Source: Rhizomicrobium sp.
GTDB lineage: Bacteria; Pseudomonadota; Alphaproteobacteria; Micropepsales; Micropepsaceae
Length of the DNA stretch: 64,000 bases
Direction of reading: 5' to 3'
NCBI GenBank assembly: GCA_037200385.1
Contig: JBBCGL010000001.1
Coordinates: 1,364,001 to 1,428,000 of the forward strand
Position 1 is the stretch's first letter, and each line of letters begins with the position of its first letter. The notes beneath the pieces were generated by a model, which was not told the DNA's origin, searched no databases, and saw only the letters and a program-made list of their open reading frames with translations. The position numbers and the translations under genes are program-made. Below, piece after piece: positions 18,624 through 27,364 of this stretch.

Positions 18624-20759
18624 GTGGGCAGGGACGCCGACATATCCGCGCCGGTCCGCTCTGCCGCGGCGAGCCTCTCCGGCGCCCGGACGCTGTGCGA
18701 GATGCTCACCGCCCGCGCGCAGATGCATCCGGACCGCGTCTTGTATCGCTATGTCGAATCGGCGAATCCCGACGCCGCCGCTCGCGCGCTCACCTTCGGC
18801 GAGTTGCAGGCTCGGGCGCAGCAGCGGGCTCGCCTCCTTCGCGAGACGGCGCGCGAAGGCAGCACGGTCCTGCTGATCTATCCCGCGGGGTTGGATTTCA
18901 TCATCTCGTTTTACGCCTGCCTCTATGCGGGATTGATCGCCGTCCCCGCGCCGCCGGCAATGCCCGGCCGACTGCAGCGCATGTTTCCGCGGCTCACGGC
19001 CATCGCCAGGGACTGCAAACCCTCCTTGGCCCTCGCCAACGCCAAGCTGGCGAACCTGGTGAAATCCGGATTGGCGGACTCCCAGTTCGGCCTCGACGCG
19101 GCATTGGCAGGCGTCCGATGGATCGCGACGAGCGAGGACGAGGAACTGAGCGCCGCGGGCGGCCAAGCCCTGGCCGGGAACAGCGAGATTGCTTTTCTGC
19201 AGTACACCTCCGGCTCGACGGCCGACCCCAAGGGTGTGTGCATCACGCACGCCAATCTCATCTACGGTCTGGCGAACAACGCGGTCGAGGCGGCGTTCGC
19301 GCATGACAGCGTTACCGTTTCCTGGGTCCCCAATTTCCACGACCTGGGTCTCGTCTTCGGGGTTCTTCAGCCGCTTTATGTAGGCGGCGAGGGAATATTC
19401 CTGTCGCCCGACGCCTTCATGCGACGGCCAGCCTTCTGGCTGGAGACCATCTCGCGCTTTCGCGCCTCGCACAGTTCGACACCGAACTTCGGTCTCGAAC
19501 ACGCGTTGCGGCGCGTCACGGATCGCGAGTTGCAGGAAATCGACCTTTCCTCGTGGGTCGTGGCGGTCATCGGCGGAGAGCCGGTGCGCGCCAACACCAT
19601 CGAGAGGTTCGCAGCGCGTTTTGCGCCCTGCGGATTGCGCTACCCCACGCTTTCGGCGTGCTACGGAATGGCCGAGGCGGTCCTGAAGGTCTCCTCCACG
19701 ACGACGCGCGGCGCGGACATTTGTGAATTCGATGCGGCGGCGCTGCGGCAAGGATCGGTCCACGCGCCGATACCGGGCAAGGACACGCGACGGCTCGTCG
19801 CCTGCGGCTGGATTGGGCCCGGCACTCGGGTCGAGATCGTGGATCCCGAAACCGGGCGACGCTGTCTACCCGACCGGGTCGGCGAGATCTGGGTCAAGAG
19901 TCCGAGCATCGCCGCCGGCTACTGGCAGCGGCCAAAAATCACGGCAAGTGCGTTCCAAGCACGGTTGCCGGACGGGGACGGCCCCTTCTACCGGACTGGC
20001 GACCTCGGCTTCATATGGACCGACCAGCTCATTCCCTGCGGCAGGCTCAAGGACCTCGTCATTGTCCGCGGCCTCAACTACTACCCTCAGGACATCGAAG
20101 AGGCGGTGGAGAACGCCCATCCCATCATGCGCGCGGGACGCTCGGCGGCGTTCTCGACGGACGGCGAGACCGAGGAAAAGCTCGTGGTTGTCGCCGAGGT
20201 GCGAGGTTCGCCTTCGAATTTCGGGGAGGCCATCGCCGCAATTCGCAGGACCGTGGTGGATCAAGTCGGCCTCCACGTCGCGCGCGTGGTCCTGATAGCA
20301 TCCGGCAGCTTGCCCAAGACGTCGAGCGGAAAGCTGCAGCGCGCCGCGACCCGAACCGCCCTGGAGGCAGGAGCGCTGCCGGTGCTGCTGGACTGGACCC
20401 TCGCCGATCTGGTGGGCGACCGCTCGTCCCTCGTCGACTATCTCATGAAGCAGCTCTCCGAAGAGCTGTCGCGGCGCGGTGTCCTCGACGACTCGGAGGC
20501 TTTGAATCCGGATCGCTCGCCGATCGAGCTGGGAGTGGACTCCCTGATGGCCGTCGAATTGCTGAACAGCATCCGCGACGAACTGGGCATCCGGATATCC
20601 GCCATTGCGCTGGCGGAAGCGCACTCCGTGAAGGAACTGGCCGCCGCCATCGCCGCACAGCCCTCCCGCCAAGACGAGGATTCCAGCGACGTGACGTCCT
20701 TCACCGACGAGGCCGTCGACAGAATGCTCCACGAGCTGATGAAGGACGATCGCGCATGA
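18624..20759 (+). CDS. fatty-acyl-AMP ligase fused to an acyl carrier protein (FAAL-ACP)
   Basis: A 711-residue loading protein. The adenylating part (about residues 1-575) has FLQYTSGSTADPKG, the FAAL-like SWVPNFHDLGLV block, STPNFGLEHALRR and YRTGDLGF. The C-terminal ACP (about 620-700) has its modified serine, Ser640, in LGVDSLMA. FAALs activate a fatty or aryl acid as the adenylate and pass it to an ACP rather than to CoA. The GTG at 18624 is supported by GGGAGA at 18611-18616. This is the only visible source of a starter unit for the N-terminal Cy domain at 6667. The chain length or aromatic nature of the acyl group cannot be read from sequence. Confidence 0.92.
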   Translation: MGRDADISAPVRSAAASLSGARTLCEMLTARAQMHPDRVLYRYVESANPDAAARALTFGELQARAQQRARLLRETAREGSTVLLIYPAGLDFIISFYACLYAGLIAVPAPPAMPGRLQRMFPRLTAIARDCKPSLALANAKLANLVKSGLADSQFGLDAALAGVRWIATSEDEELSAAGGQALAGNSEIAFLQYTSGSTADPKGVCITHANLIYGLANNAVEAAFAHDSVTVSWVPNFHDLGLVFGVLQPLYVGGEGIFLSPDAFMRRPAFWLETISRFRASHSSTPNFGLEHALRRVTDRELQEIDLSSWVVAVIGGEPVRANTIERFAARFAPCGLRYPTLSACYGMAEAVLKVSSTTTRGADICEFDAAALRQGSVHAPIPGKDTRRLVACGWIGPGTRVEIVDPETGRRCLPDRVGEIWVKSPSIAAGYWQRPKITASAFQARLPDGDGPFYRTGDLGFIWTDQLIPCGRLKDLVIVRGLNYYPQDIEEAVENAHPIMRAGRSAAFSTDGETEEKLVVVAEVRGSPSNFGEAIAAIRRTVVDQVGLHVARVVLIASGSLPKTSSGKLQRAATRTALEAGALPVLLDWTLADLVGDRSSLVDYLMKQLSEELSRRGVLDDSEALNPDRSPIELGVDSLMAVELLNSIRDELGIRISAIALAEAHSVKELAAAIAAQPSRQDEDSSDVTSFTDEAVDRMLHELMKDDRA

Positions 20760-21580
20760 AAGAGACCTTCGCCAATGCCGTCGCGGTCGTGACGGGTGGA
20801 GCCTCGGGAATCGGACGCGGCCTCTGTGAAAAGCTGGCGAGCTACGGCGCCACGGTCGTCATCGCCGATATCGACCGGGCATCCGGCGAGAAAGTGGCGG
20901 CCGAGATCGTGGCGCGCGGCGGGTCGGCGACGTTCGTCGCCTGCGACGTCCGCCGCTTTGCGGAGGTGGATGCACTGCTCGCTGAAACGTTGCGGCGGCA
21001 CGGACGGTTCACGCATATGTTCAACAACGCCGGTGTCACGGTCATGGGCGAGGTCCGCGACATGCTCCCGGAAGACTGGGACGCGATGATCGACGTGAAC
21101 GTGAAGGGCGTCGCCAACGGCGTGCAGGCCGCCTATCCGCGCATGGTCGCCCAAGGCTACGGACACATCGTCAACACCGCCTCCACCGCCGGACTGATCC
21201 CGCATCCCGTCATGATCGGCTACGCCACGACCAAACATGCCGTGGTCGGCCTTTCGATCTCGCTGCGGGTGGAAGCGCGCGCCCTCGGCGTGAAGGTGAC
21301 GGTGGTCTGTCCCAGTTCGGTCAACACCCCGATGATCGAGAAGCTCACCCTGCGCCGTGTCGACAAGGCAGGCATCTTTGCGGATCCGGCCGTCAGTCTG
21401 ATGCCGGTGGAGCGATGCATCGACGGCATCCTCGCCGGCGTGGCGCGCAACGAAGGGCTGGTGATCTTTCCGCGCCGCTCGCGCGTCATCCACCTGCTGC
21501 ATCGCCTAGCCCCGGGTGTGTTCGCATGGTATATGGGCCAGCGGCTGGTGAGGTTTCGCCAGACCGCGCGTACGGCGTAG
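20756..21580 (+). CDS. short-chain dehydrogenase/reductase (classical SDR)
   Basis: A 274-residue Rossmann-fold oxidoreductase with the nucleotide motif TGGASGIGRG, an NNAG block and the catalytic Ser with YATTK. It should oxidise an alcohol or reduce a ketone with NAD(P)H. Its ATG overlaps the FAAL-ACP stop (ATGA), so it belongs to the same operon. The C-terminal 50 residues are basic and hydrophobic, similar to SDRs that act on lipid substrates. The substrate is unknown; the acyl starter or the assembled chain are candidates. Confidence 0.9.
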   Translation: MKETFANAVAVVTGGASGIGRGLCEKLASYGATVVIADIDRASGEKVAAEIVARGGSATFVACDVRRFAEVDALLAETLRRHGRFTHMFNNAGVTVMGEVRDMLPEDWDAMIDVNVKGVANGVQAAYPRMVAQGYGHIVNTASTAGLIPHPVMIGYATTKHAVVGLSISLRVEARALGVKVTVVCPSSVNTPMIEKLTLRRVDKAGIFADPAVSLMPVERCIDGILAGVARNEGLVIFPRRSRVIHLLHRLAPGVFAWYMGQRLVRFRQTARTA

Positions 21581-21613
21581 CAGATCGGCGTGAGATCCGG
21601 GAGGGATCGAGCA

Positions 21614-22387
21614 ATGGTGTACCTCTACGCGCACAGTTGGAGCCACGAGCGCGAGCGCCTCGCCGCCATCGAAGGCAGCCTTGACGAATATTCGATCGCC
21701 ACGCTTCTTGCCGTCGGCGTCGGCGCCGGCTGGCGCTGCCTCGAAGTGGGCGCGGGAGCGGGCTCTATCGCGCGCTGGCTGAGCGAAGCGGTGGGACCGT
21801 CCGGCGGCGTGGTCGCGACGGACCTCGAGACCGATCTCCTCGGCGTGCCGCCGGCGAACATGGAAATCCGCAAGCACGACATCAGAACCGACCCGCTTGA
21901 ACACAGCGCCTACGATCTCGTCCATGCCCGCAAGGTCCTGGAGCACCTCGCCGCGCCGCACGACGTGCTGGCGCGCATGGTGATCGCAACCCGGCCGGGC
22001 GGCTGGGTCGTGGTGGAAGACGCCGATCTGGTATCAGCCCTGCACAGCAACTCCGACGATCCCGATCGCTTCCGCGACCTCTACCGCGCCTTCATCGCGA
22101 CGATGCAAGCGCATGGCTATCACCCGGCTCTGGGTCTTTCGCTCGCCGGCATGCTGCGGGCCGCCGGGCTGTCCAACGTGCGCCTTCAAGGCTGGACATC
22201 GGAGTGGACGGGCGCCGGCGAGCGGCCTTCGGTCTTCCTCAGGACCTTCGAGAAGATCGCGCCCCGCGTGATCTCGGAAGGCCGCGCGGGCGCCGCCGAC
22301 ACCGATTGGCTGCTCAGAGAAATCCAGCGTCCGGCGTTTCGCGCGATCAGCGCGACGCATTATTGCGCCTGGGGCCAGCGGCCTTGA
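21614..22387 (+). CDS. SAM-dependent methyltransferase (class I)
   Basis: The 257-residue protein has a class I fold, with CLEVGAGAGSIARWL as motif I, ATDLE as the acidic motif II and RPGGWVVVED later in the sheet. GGGAGG at 21599-21604 precedes the ATG at 21614 with good spacing; an upstream GTG at 21590 is less likely. The substrate class (O, N or C) cannot be told. In some clusters a HemN-like radical SAM protein works with a partner methyltransferase, so pairing with the gene at 5069 is worth noting as a guess only. Confidence 0.88.
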   Translation: MVYLYAHSWSHERERLAAIEGSLDEYSIATLLAVGVGAGWRCLEVGAGAGSIARWLSEAVGPSGGVVATDLETDLLGVPPANMEIRKHDIRTDPLEHSAYDLVHARKVLEHLAAPHDVLARMVIATRPGGWVVVEDADLVSALHSNSDDPDRFRDLYRAFIATMQAHGYHPALGLSLAGMLRAAGLSNVRLQGWTSEWTGAGERPSVFLRTFEKIAPRVISEGRAGAADTDWLLREIQRPAFRAISATHYCAWGQRP

Positions 22388-23346
22388 GCGTCCGGCGGGA
22401 CGGTCACCTGGATATCGCGCCGGGCCGCGACGCCGGGCCATCTTATTCGGTCTGGTTCGTCCCGGTCGTCCTCGCGGCGGTGCTGGCCGCGGCGCTGTTC
22501 GCGGTCTCCGCCGGCGTTCCGCAAGCGGCGTTTTCCGCCGGCCTGTTCGTCACTCTCGTCGCGGTCGGCTTCGCGCTGGAGCGTAGCTTTCCGTTCGAGC
22601 GCCATCCGCGCGACCGCCCGACCGGCGTCCCCATGGAGATCGCCAACAGCCTGTTCAACGCCGTGCTGGTCGGCCAGGCGATAACGATAGGGCTTCCCCT
22701 GCTGCTCACCGCGCTCGTGGGACGCGCAACGGGCGACGCGGGCCGAAACGGCGTGGGAACGCTGCCGGTCGGTTTGCAGGTTCTGCTTTCCTTCCTGATC
22801 ATGGATTTCGCGCGCTACTGGGTCCATCGCTGGCAGCATCGCTGGTACGTGCTGTGGCGCTTCCACGCAATCCACCACTGCATCGCCAAGGTCCGGCTCT
22901 CCAACGCTCTGTTCGCCCACCCCATCGACTACGTCCTCAGGAATGTGCTGCCGCTCCTGATTCCCATGTGGATCGGCTTTCGGCCGTCGGCGGTGTTCGT
23001 TGCGGTCGCCATCGTCCAAGTGCTGGGGCTTCTCACTCATTTCAACGTCGGCCATCGCTGCGGCTGGCTGAGCCATGTCCTTGCGACCAATGAGAACCAT
23101 CGCTGGCATCACAACGTCGATCCGACGCACGGCGCCGACCGCAATTTCGGCATCGGCCTCATCGTCTGGGACATCCTGTTCGGCACCTTCTACCTGCCGG
23201 CGGACCCGGCCGCACCGGCCCGGATGGGACGCGACGGCGAGGCGCCGCGCGGCTTCTGGGACCTCATGGTGCTGCCCTTCAGCCGGGCCCGCGTCGGCGG
23301 CCCGCTCACACAATGGGCCGAGCCGCCTCAACGGGCGGACTCATAA
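22384..23346 (+). CDS. sterol desaturase/fatty acid hydroxylase family membrane di-iron protein
   Basis: About 320 residues, with several transmembrane segments and the histidine-rich motifs that bind two irons: HRWQH, HAIHH, HFNVGH and NENHRWHH. The family hydroxylates or desaturates lipid-like substrates at the membrane. The most likely start is a TTG at 22384 that overlaps the stop of the methyltransferase (TTGA). No good ATG is placed before the first membrane segment. In context it may hydroxylate the acyl chain introduced by the FAAL-ACP, which would create a site for carbamoylation. That link is inference. Confidence 0.85.
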   Translation: MSVRRDGHLDIAPGRDAGPSYSVWFVPVVLAAVLAAALFAVSAGVPQAAFSAGLFVTLVAVGFALERSFPFERHPRDRPTGVPMEIANSLFNAVLVGQAITIGLPLLLTALVGRATGDAGRNGVGTLPVGLQVLLSFLIMDFARYWVHRWQHRWYVLWRFHAIHHCIAKVRLSNALFAHPIDYVLRNVLPLLIPMWIGFRPSAVFVAVAIVQVLGLLTHFNVGHRCGWLSHVLATNENHRWHHNVDPTHGADRNFGIGLIVWDILFGTFYLPADPAAPARMGRDGEAPRGFWDLMVLPFSRARVGGPLTQWAEPPQRADS

Positions 23347-23359
23347 CGGGAGACGGAGC

Positions 23360-23821
23360 ATGCGGTATTTCGAAGACATCGAGATCGGCAACGAGATGAC
23401 GGCCGGTCCCTACGAAGTGACGGCCGACGAGATCGTCACCTTCGCCAAGAAGTGGGACCCCATGCCATTTCACGTCGATCCCGAAGCAGCGAAGAAATCG
23501 CATTTCGGCGGGTTGGTGGCATCCGGCTCGCACACCATCGCGATCTATTACGCGCTGCTGCACGATCTGCGCCGCCGCGCGGTAGAGCCGTTCGCGGCAC
23601 TCGCCGTGCTCAAGCTGGAGATCGAGTTCACCGGCCCCGTCCGCGCCGGCGACAAGATCAGCATCTCGTCCACGCCGATCGAGAAGCGCGAGTCGAAGTC
23701 CAACGACAAGGTCGGCATCACCAAGATGCAGGTCGTGCTGACCAACCAGGACGGCGCCAAGGTGTTGGCGCTGGTTGCGACCGGCATGTTCGCCAGGCGT
23801 CCGACAACGCCGGCGGCGTAG
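23360..23821 (+). CDS. MaoC-like (R)-specific hydratase/dehydratase
   Basis: A 153-residue single hotdog protein. The motif FAKKWDPMPFHVDPE followed by GLVASGSHT is the MaoC hydratase signature with the Asp and His pair. GGGAGACGGAGC precedes the ATG at 23360. The family adds or removes water at enoyl or beta-hydroxyacyl thioesters. In this cluster it could dehydrate the beta-hydroxyl left by the KR, because the PKS module lacks a DH, or it could serve starter-acid supply. Neither can be decided from sequence. Confidence 0.85.
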   Translation: MRYFEDIEIGNEMTAGPYEVTADEIVTFAKKWDPMPFHVDPEAAKKSHFGGLVASGSHTIAIYYALLHDLRRRAVEPFAALAVLKLEIEFTGPVRAGDKISISSTPIEKRESKSNDKVGITKMQVVLTNQDGAKVLALVATGMFARRPTTPAA

Positions 23822-23828
23822 GCGCAAG

Positions 23829-24917
23829 GTGCGGGTTGCCGTCATCGGCGGATACGGCGCCGTCGGCGCGATCGCGGCCCGCGTTCTGGCCGAGGACGCG
23901 GGCGTCCGTGTGCGCATCGGAGGACGCGATCCAGCCAAGACGGCGGTGTTTGCTTCCGAACTGGGCGGCTGCGCCGAAGCGGCGGCCGTCGACGTCACGG
24001 ATGGCGACTCGCTGCACCGCTTCGCACGGGAGTGCGACGTGCTGCTGTATAGCGGCCCGTCCGACATCGAAGCGCGGATGCGGACAGCGCACGCGGCGGT
24101 GGCCGCCGGCGCGCACTACGTCGATGTCGGTACGCCGCTTCCGCTTCGCGACCGTCTGGCAAGCGAACTCGGGCCGCAATTCCGTGCAACGGCACGCGTC
24201 TGCGCACTGGGTGCGTCATGGATGCCGGGCTTGGCGGAGCTGCTCTTCTTCCACGGCGTCGCGCTCGCCCGCGCGCGCCTCGACACAATCGAGCGCATCG
24301 CATTCTTCGCGCGTTATCAAGGCCCGCTGGGTATCGCCGGCGCCGAGGAGATCCTGGACGAGGCGCGGCGGCCGGATGCGGGCGACACGCGAGGCGCGTA
24401 CCGAGGCGGCGTCTGGACCGCGAACGCCAAATCGAACGTGTTCGTCTTCCCCGAGCCGGTCGGCAAACAGATGGTCGTGCCCAATTTTCCCCTGCATCTG
24501 CGCCAAGGCGTCGAAGCCAGTGGGCTCCAAAACCAGGTCGCGCACGTCGCGTTCTGCGTGGGCATTGGCGACCGGCTCATGATGGCGCTAGCGGAGCGGG
24601 CACGATCCGGCAGCGCTCTCGACGCAGACCGGATCGTGCGCGCCAGCCAGGAAGATGCGCAGCGGCGGAGCGCGGGCGAAGCCCTGGTCTTCGCCGCGAC
24701 CGGCACATCGAGCGGGACGCGGCGCGAGGTCGGCGTCCACCTCGTATCGCGCGGCGGGATGGCGCTGATGGGCCTGGTCCCAGCAAGCTTCTGCCAAGCG
24801 CTCCGCGCCGGCCGGATCGAGCGGACGGGAGTCGGCTTCTTTTGGGACCTCGCGCCTGCCGAGGCGATCCTGCAGCCGCTCGCGAAGGCCGGCTACGCCG
24901 TGCGCGTGTCGCCATGA
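23829..24917 (+). CDS. saccharopine-dehydrogenase-like NAD(P)-binding oxidoreductase
   Basis: About 362 residues from a GTG at 23829. The N-terminus is a dinucleotide-binding Rossmann start (VAVIGGYGAVGAIAARVL). The second half follows the saccharopine dehydrogenase/lysine-ketoglutarate-reductase-like layout with GASWMPGL. Family members form or reduce imines or act as uncharacterised oxidoreductases. In thiazoline pathways an imine reductase (Irp3/PchG type) converts a ring to thiazolidine, but those belong to another family, so this protein could be an analogue at most. Its stop overlaps the next start (ATGA). Confidence 0.8.
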   Translation: MRVAVIGGYGAVGAIAARVLAEDAGVRVRIGGRDPAKTAVFASELGGCAEAAAVDVTDGDSLHRFARECDVLLYSGPSDIEARMRTAHAAVAAGAHYVDVGTPLPLRDRLASELGPQFRATARVCALGASWMPGLAELLFFHGVALARARLDTIERIAFFARYQGPLGIAGAEEILDEARRPDAGDTRGAYRGGVWTANAKSNVFVFPEPVGKQMVVPNFPLHLRQGVEASGLQNQVAHVAFCVGIGDRLMMALAERARSGSALDADRIVRASQEDAQRRSAGEALVFAATGTSSGTRREVGVHLVSRGGMALMGLVPASFCQALRAGRIERTGVGFFWDLAPAEAILQPLAKAGYAVRVSP

Positions 24918-26179
24918 CGGTCGACCTTCCGCTGCGGCGCTCCTATTGGGGCCCGGACACCGCCGCCGAGCTTGCGCCGCCGCTGCAGGGCGATATCGAG
25001 GCCGACCTCACCGTTGTCGGCGGCGGCGTCATCGGCGTCTCCACCGCCATTGCGGCCCACGATGCCGGTCTTGATGTCGTCCTGCTCGAGCGCGCCTTCG
25101 TCGGCCATGGTGCCTCGGGACGTGCCGCGGGCATGCTCACCCTTCCTGTCACCTGGGGCGAAGCGGCGGCGCCGTGGCTGGCCGACGATGCCATGGCCAA
25201 GTCGATCCTGCGCTGGTCGCAAGATGCGATCGACGCAGCGGAGAGGTTCCTCGGCGCGAACGGCGTCGCCTGCGGCCTGCTGCGACGGCCTTTATGGCTC
25301 ATCGCGCACGATCAAGCCGGCTACGAGGATCTGATCCGGGCCTCCAGCCTTCTTCGCGGCGCCGGGATCGCCGCCGAGCCGCTGCGCGACTCCTGGCCAA
25401 CGACCTACCGCTCGTTCGGCGCGCTGCGCCTGGGCAACCAGGCCGTCGTCGATCCGTGGAACATGGCGCGCGGTTTGCGGGCGGCGGCCTTGCGGCGCGG
25501 CGTGCGCCTTTTCGAAGGGACCGCAGTCGATGACGTGACGGGCGGGGAGCCCGTCACCGTTCGCGCGCCGGGCGGCACAGTGCGTTCCAAATATGCGGTG
25601 CTGGCTGTGAACGGCTTCTCCGGCGCGCTGAGCCGGCGCGACGACCTTCTGGTCCCCTGCCGGGTCTATGCGGCCGCGACCGCGCCGCTCCCGCCGGCGG
25701 CACGCCAGGCGATCGGACCAGCAGACGACGTCATCCTCAACGATTTCCGCGGCCGATCCGGCGGCCCGCGGCTGTTCGAGCGTTTCCGGCAAAGCGGCGA
25801 GCTAATCTTCGGCGCCTCGACGCTGTGGCCGCCCAAGGACCTGGACCAGGACTGGGACGCGCGCAGCTTCCGCTTCCTGCTGCGCGAGCTGCAGCGTCGC
25901 TATCCCGGCCTCGGCGATCCCCCGATCGCGACCATATGGTCCGGCCTGGAATGCTTTACGCGCAGCGGGCTGCCCATCCTGGACTGGCTACCCAATCTCG
26001 AGAACGTCGCCATTGGCGTAATCGGAAATGGCCGCGGCCTCGGTCTGGGCACGACCTGCGGCCGGCTCTTGGTCTCTCGCCTGCTCGATAAGCCAATGAA
26101 CGACAAGGCATCGGACCTATTTCTATCGCTCTGCTCGCTCGCAAGTGCCGCCGGCCCTGTCGGTACGAATTCAATCTGA
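24914..26179 (+). CDS. DAO-family FAD-dependent oxidoreductase
   Basis: A 421-residue flavoprotein of the D-amino acid oxidase/glycine oxidase type. The FAD dinucleotide motif VVGGGVIGVSTA is at about residues 34-45 and a GNGRGLGLGTT segment near the C-terminus completes FAD binding. Such enzymes oxidise a C-N bond. In this cluster, oxidation of a thiazoline or thiazolidine is an attractive possibility because no FMN-type oxidase domain is present in the megasynthases. It is the last gene of the cluster before the AT-rich gap and the tRNA. Confidence 0.87.
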   Translation: MTVDLPLRRSYWGPDTAAELAPPLQGDIEADLTVVGGGVIGVSTAIAAHDAGLDVVLLERAFVGHGASGRAAGMLTLPVTWGEAAAPWLADDAMAKSILRWSQDAIDAAERFLGANGVACGLLRRPLWLIAHDQAGYEDLIRASSLLRGAGIAAEPLRDSWPTTYRSFGALRLGNQAVVDPWNMARGLRAAALRRGVRLFEGTAVDDVTGGEPVTVRAPGGTVRSKYAVLAVNGFSGALSRRDDLLVPCRVYAAATAPLPPAARQAIGPADDVILNDFRGRSGGPRLFERFRQSGELIFGASTLWPPKDLDQDWDARSFRFLLRELQRRYPGLGDPPIATIWSGLECFTRSGLPILDWLPNLENVAIGVIGNGRGLGLGTTCGRLLVSRLLDKPMNDKASDLFLSLCSLASAAGPVGTNSI

Positions 26180-26353
26180 GGAACTTTGCAGCAAAGCAGG
26201 CCGCTCTTTGCGCGAGCCGTTCGAGTCCCAATGCCGACTCCAACTCAATTTTGGTCGACTGGTAAGAGGTTGGGTTTGTTAGACGATTTCTGACACATTC
26301 GTCCGTGTACTGTTTTTATTTTAGATAAGTATTTGACTTAATTGAATTTTTCC
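26180..26353. other. AT-rich gap between the biosynthetic cluster and tRNA-Leu
   Basis: This 174-base stretch is clearly more AT-rich than the window, especially at 26290-26350. It holds no gene. It follows the last cluster gene and abuts the 3' end of the tRNA. A segment at 26220-26242 resembles the T-loop and 3' end of a tRNA and is discussed as a finding. Confidence 0.6.
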
Positions 26354-26438
<85 letters not shown>

Positions 26439-26691
26439 CGATGGAAGGGCGCTGTTTAAGGAAGCGGGCAATCCCTGTCAAACTCTTCCGCCAATCCGGC
26501 CTTTTACGGACGGCGCCGCCGGTGCGTCCGCGACAAGCAATAATCGAAGGCATGCGGAAAAATCGACCTGCCGCAGATGCCGCCTTCTTCTGCTGGGGCC
26601 TGCGACGCCTTATGTAAGCTGCAGCAGCGCTCCGCCGCTGCCGCCGGATTCGCGGCCGGTCTCGCGCGCCTTCGCGCAAAGGGAGGATGGC

Positions 26692-27015
26692 ATGCTCGTT
26701 ACGACCACGGAGAATGTGAAAGGCCAGCGCGTGAAGATCTCGCTGGGCCAGGTGTTCGGCGTGGTGGTGCGCTCGCGCGGCCTCGGCGGCAACATCATGG
26801 CCGGCCTGCGCTCGATCGTCGGCGGCGAGATCCACGAATACACCCAGCTGCTCGAAGAGACACGGCGGCAGGCGATCGACCGCATGGTGCGCAACGCGAC
26901 CGCGATGGGCGCCAATGGCGTCGTGATGATGCGCTTCGATTCGTCGGAGATCGGCCAGACCATGAGCGAGATCGTCGCCTATGGCACCGCGGTCGTGCTG
27001 GAACCGGAGGCTTGA
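26692..27015 (+). CDS. YbjQ family (UPF0145) protein
   Basis: A 107-residue protein with the conserved YbjQ layout: short beta strands, GQVFGVVVRSRGLGGNI, a helix with EETRRQAIDRM, and GANGVVMMRFD. The fold is known in structures as a pentamer and has been suggested to bind heavy metals, but no reaction is established. GGGAGG lies just before the ATG at 26692. The next gene starts one base after its stop, so the two form a small operon. The 250 bases between the tRNA and this gene hold nothing I can name. Confidence 0.9.
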   Translation: MLVTTTENVKGQRVKISLGQVFGVVVRSRGLGGNIMAGLRSIVGGEIHEYTQLLEETRRQAIDRMVRNATAMGANGVVMMRFDSSEIGQTMSEIVAYGTAVVLEPEA

Positions 27016-27016
27016 G

Positions 27017-27301
27017 ATGCTGCGATTCCTCGTGATCGGGCTGGGGCTCCTTTCCCTGGTCTGCGGCCTTGCCGCCCTGGCGACCGGGGCGTTCCCGCCC
27101 GCCATCGTGTTCGGCTTCTGGGGCGCGATGATCGTGCTCACCACGGTGTTCGAGCGCGTGATCTACAAACACATGCTGCCCGCGCGGCCCGGACCGGGCT
27201 GGGAACGCACACCCGAGCGCTTCGTCGACGATCGGACCGGCGAGCCGGTGACGGTCTATATCGAGCCCAGGAGCGGCGAACGCGCCTATGTGCAGGAGTA
27301 G
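27017..27301 (+). CDS. small membrane protein of unknown function
   Basis: A 94-residue protein with two hydrophobic segments (about residues 4-24 and 29-48) and a polar, Glu/Arg-rich C-terminus. It starts one base after the stop of the YbjQ gene, which suggests coupled translation. I do not recognise a family. Confidence 0.75.
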   Translation: MLRFLVIGLGLLSLVCGLAALATGAFPPAIVFGFWGAMIVLTTVFERVIYKHMLPARPGPGWERTPERFVDDRTGEPVTVYIEPRSGERAYVQE

Positions 27302-27364
27302 GTGTGGCGGGGAGCGGCATAAGGCGGACTTTTCCTAAGCGCCGCACCCGGCTATGAAGCGCCT

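Noticed and set aside
26159-26242. Possible intact tRNA upstream of tRNA-Leu
   Set aside because: The ends can pair as an acceptor stem, but no D-arm, anticodon arm or T-stem forms, and the 5' part lies in the end of a coding region.
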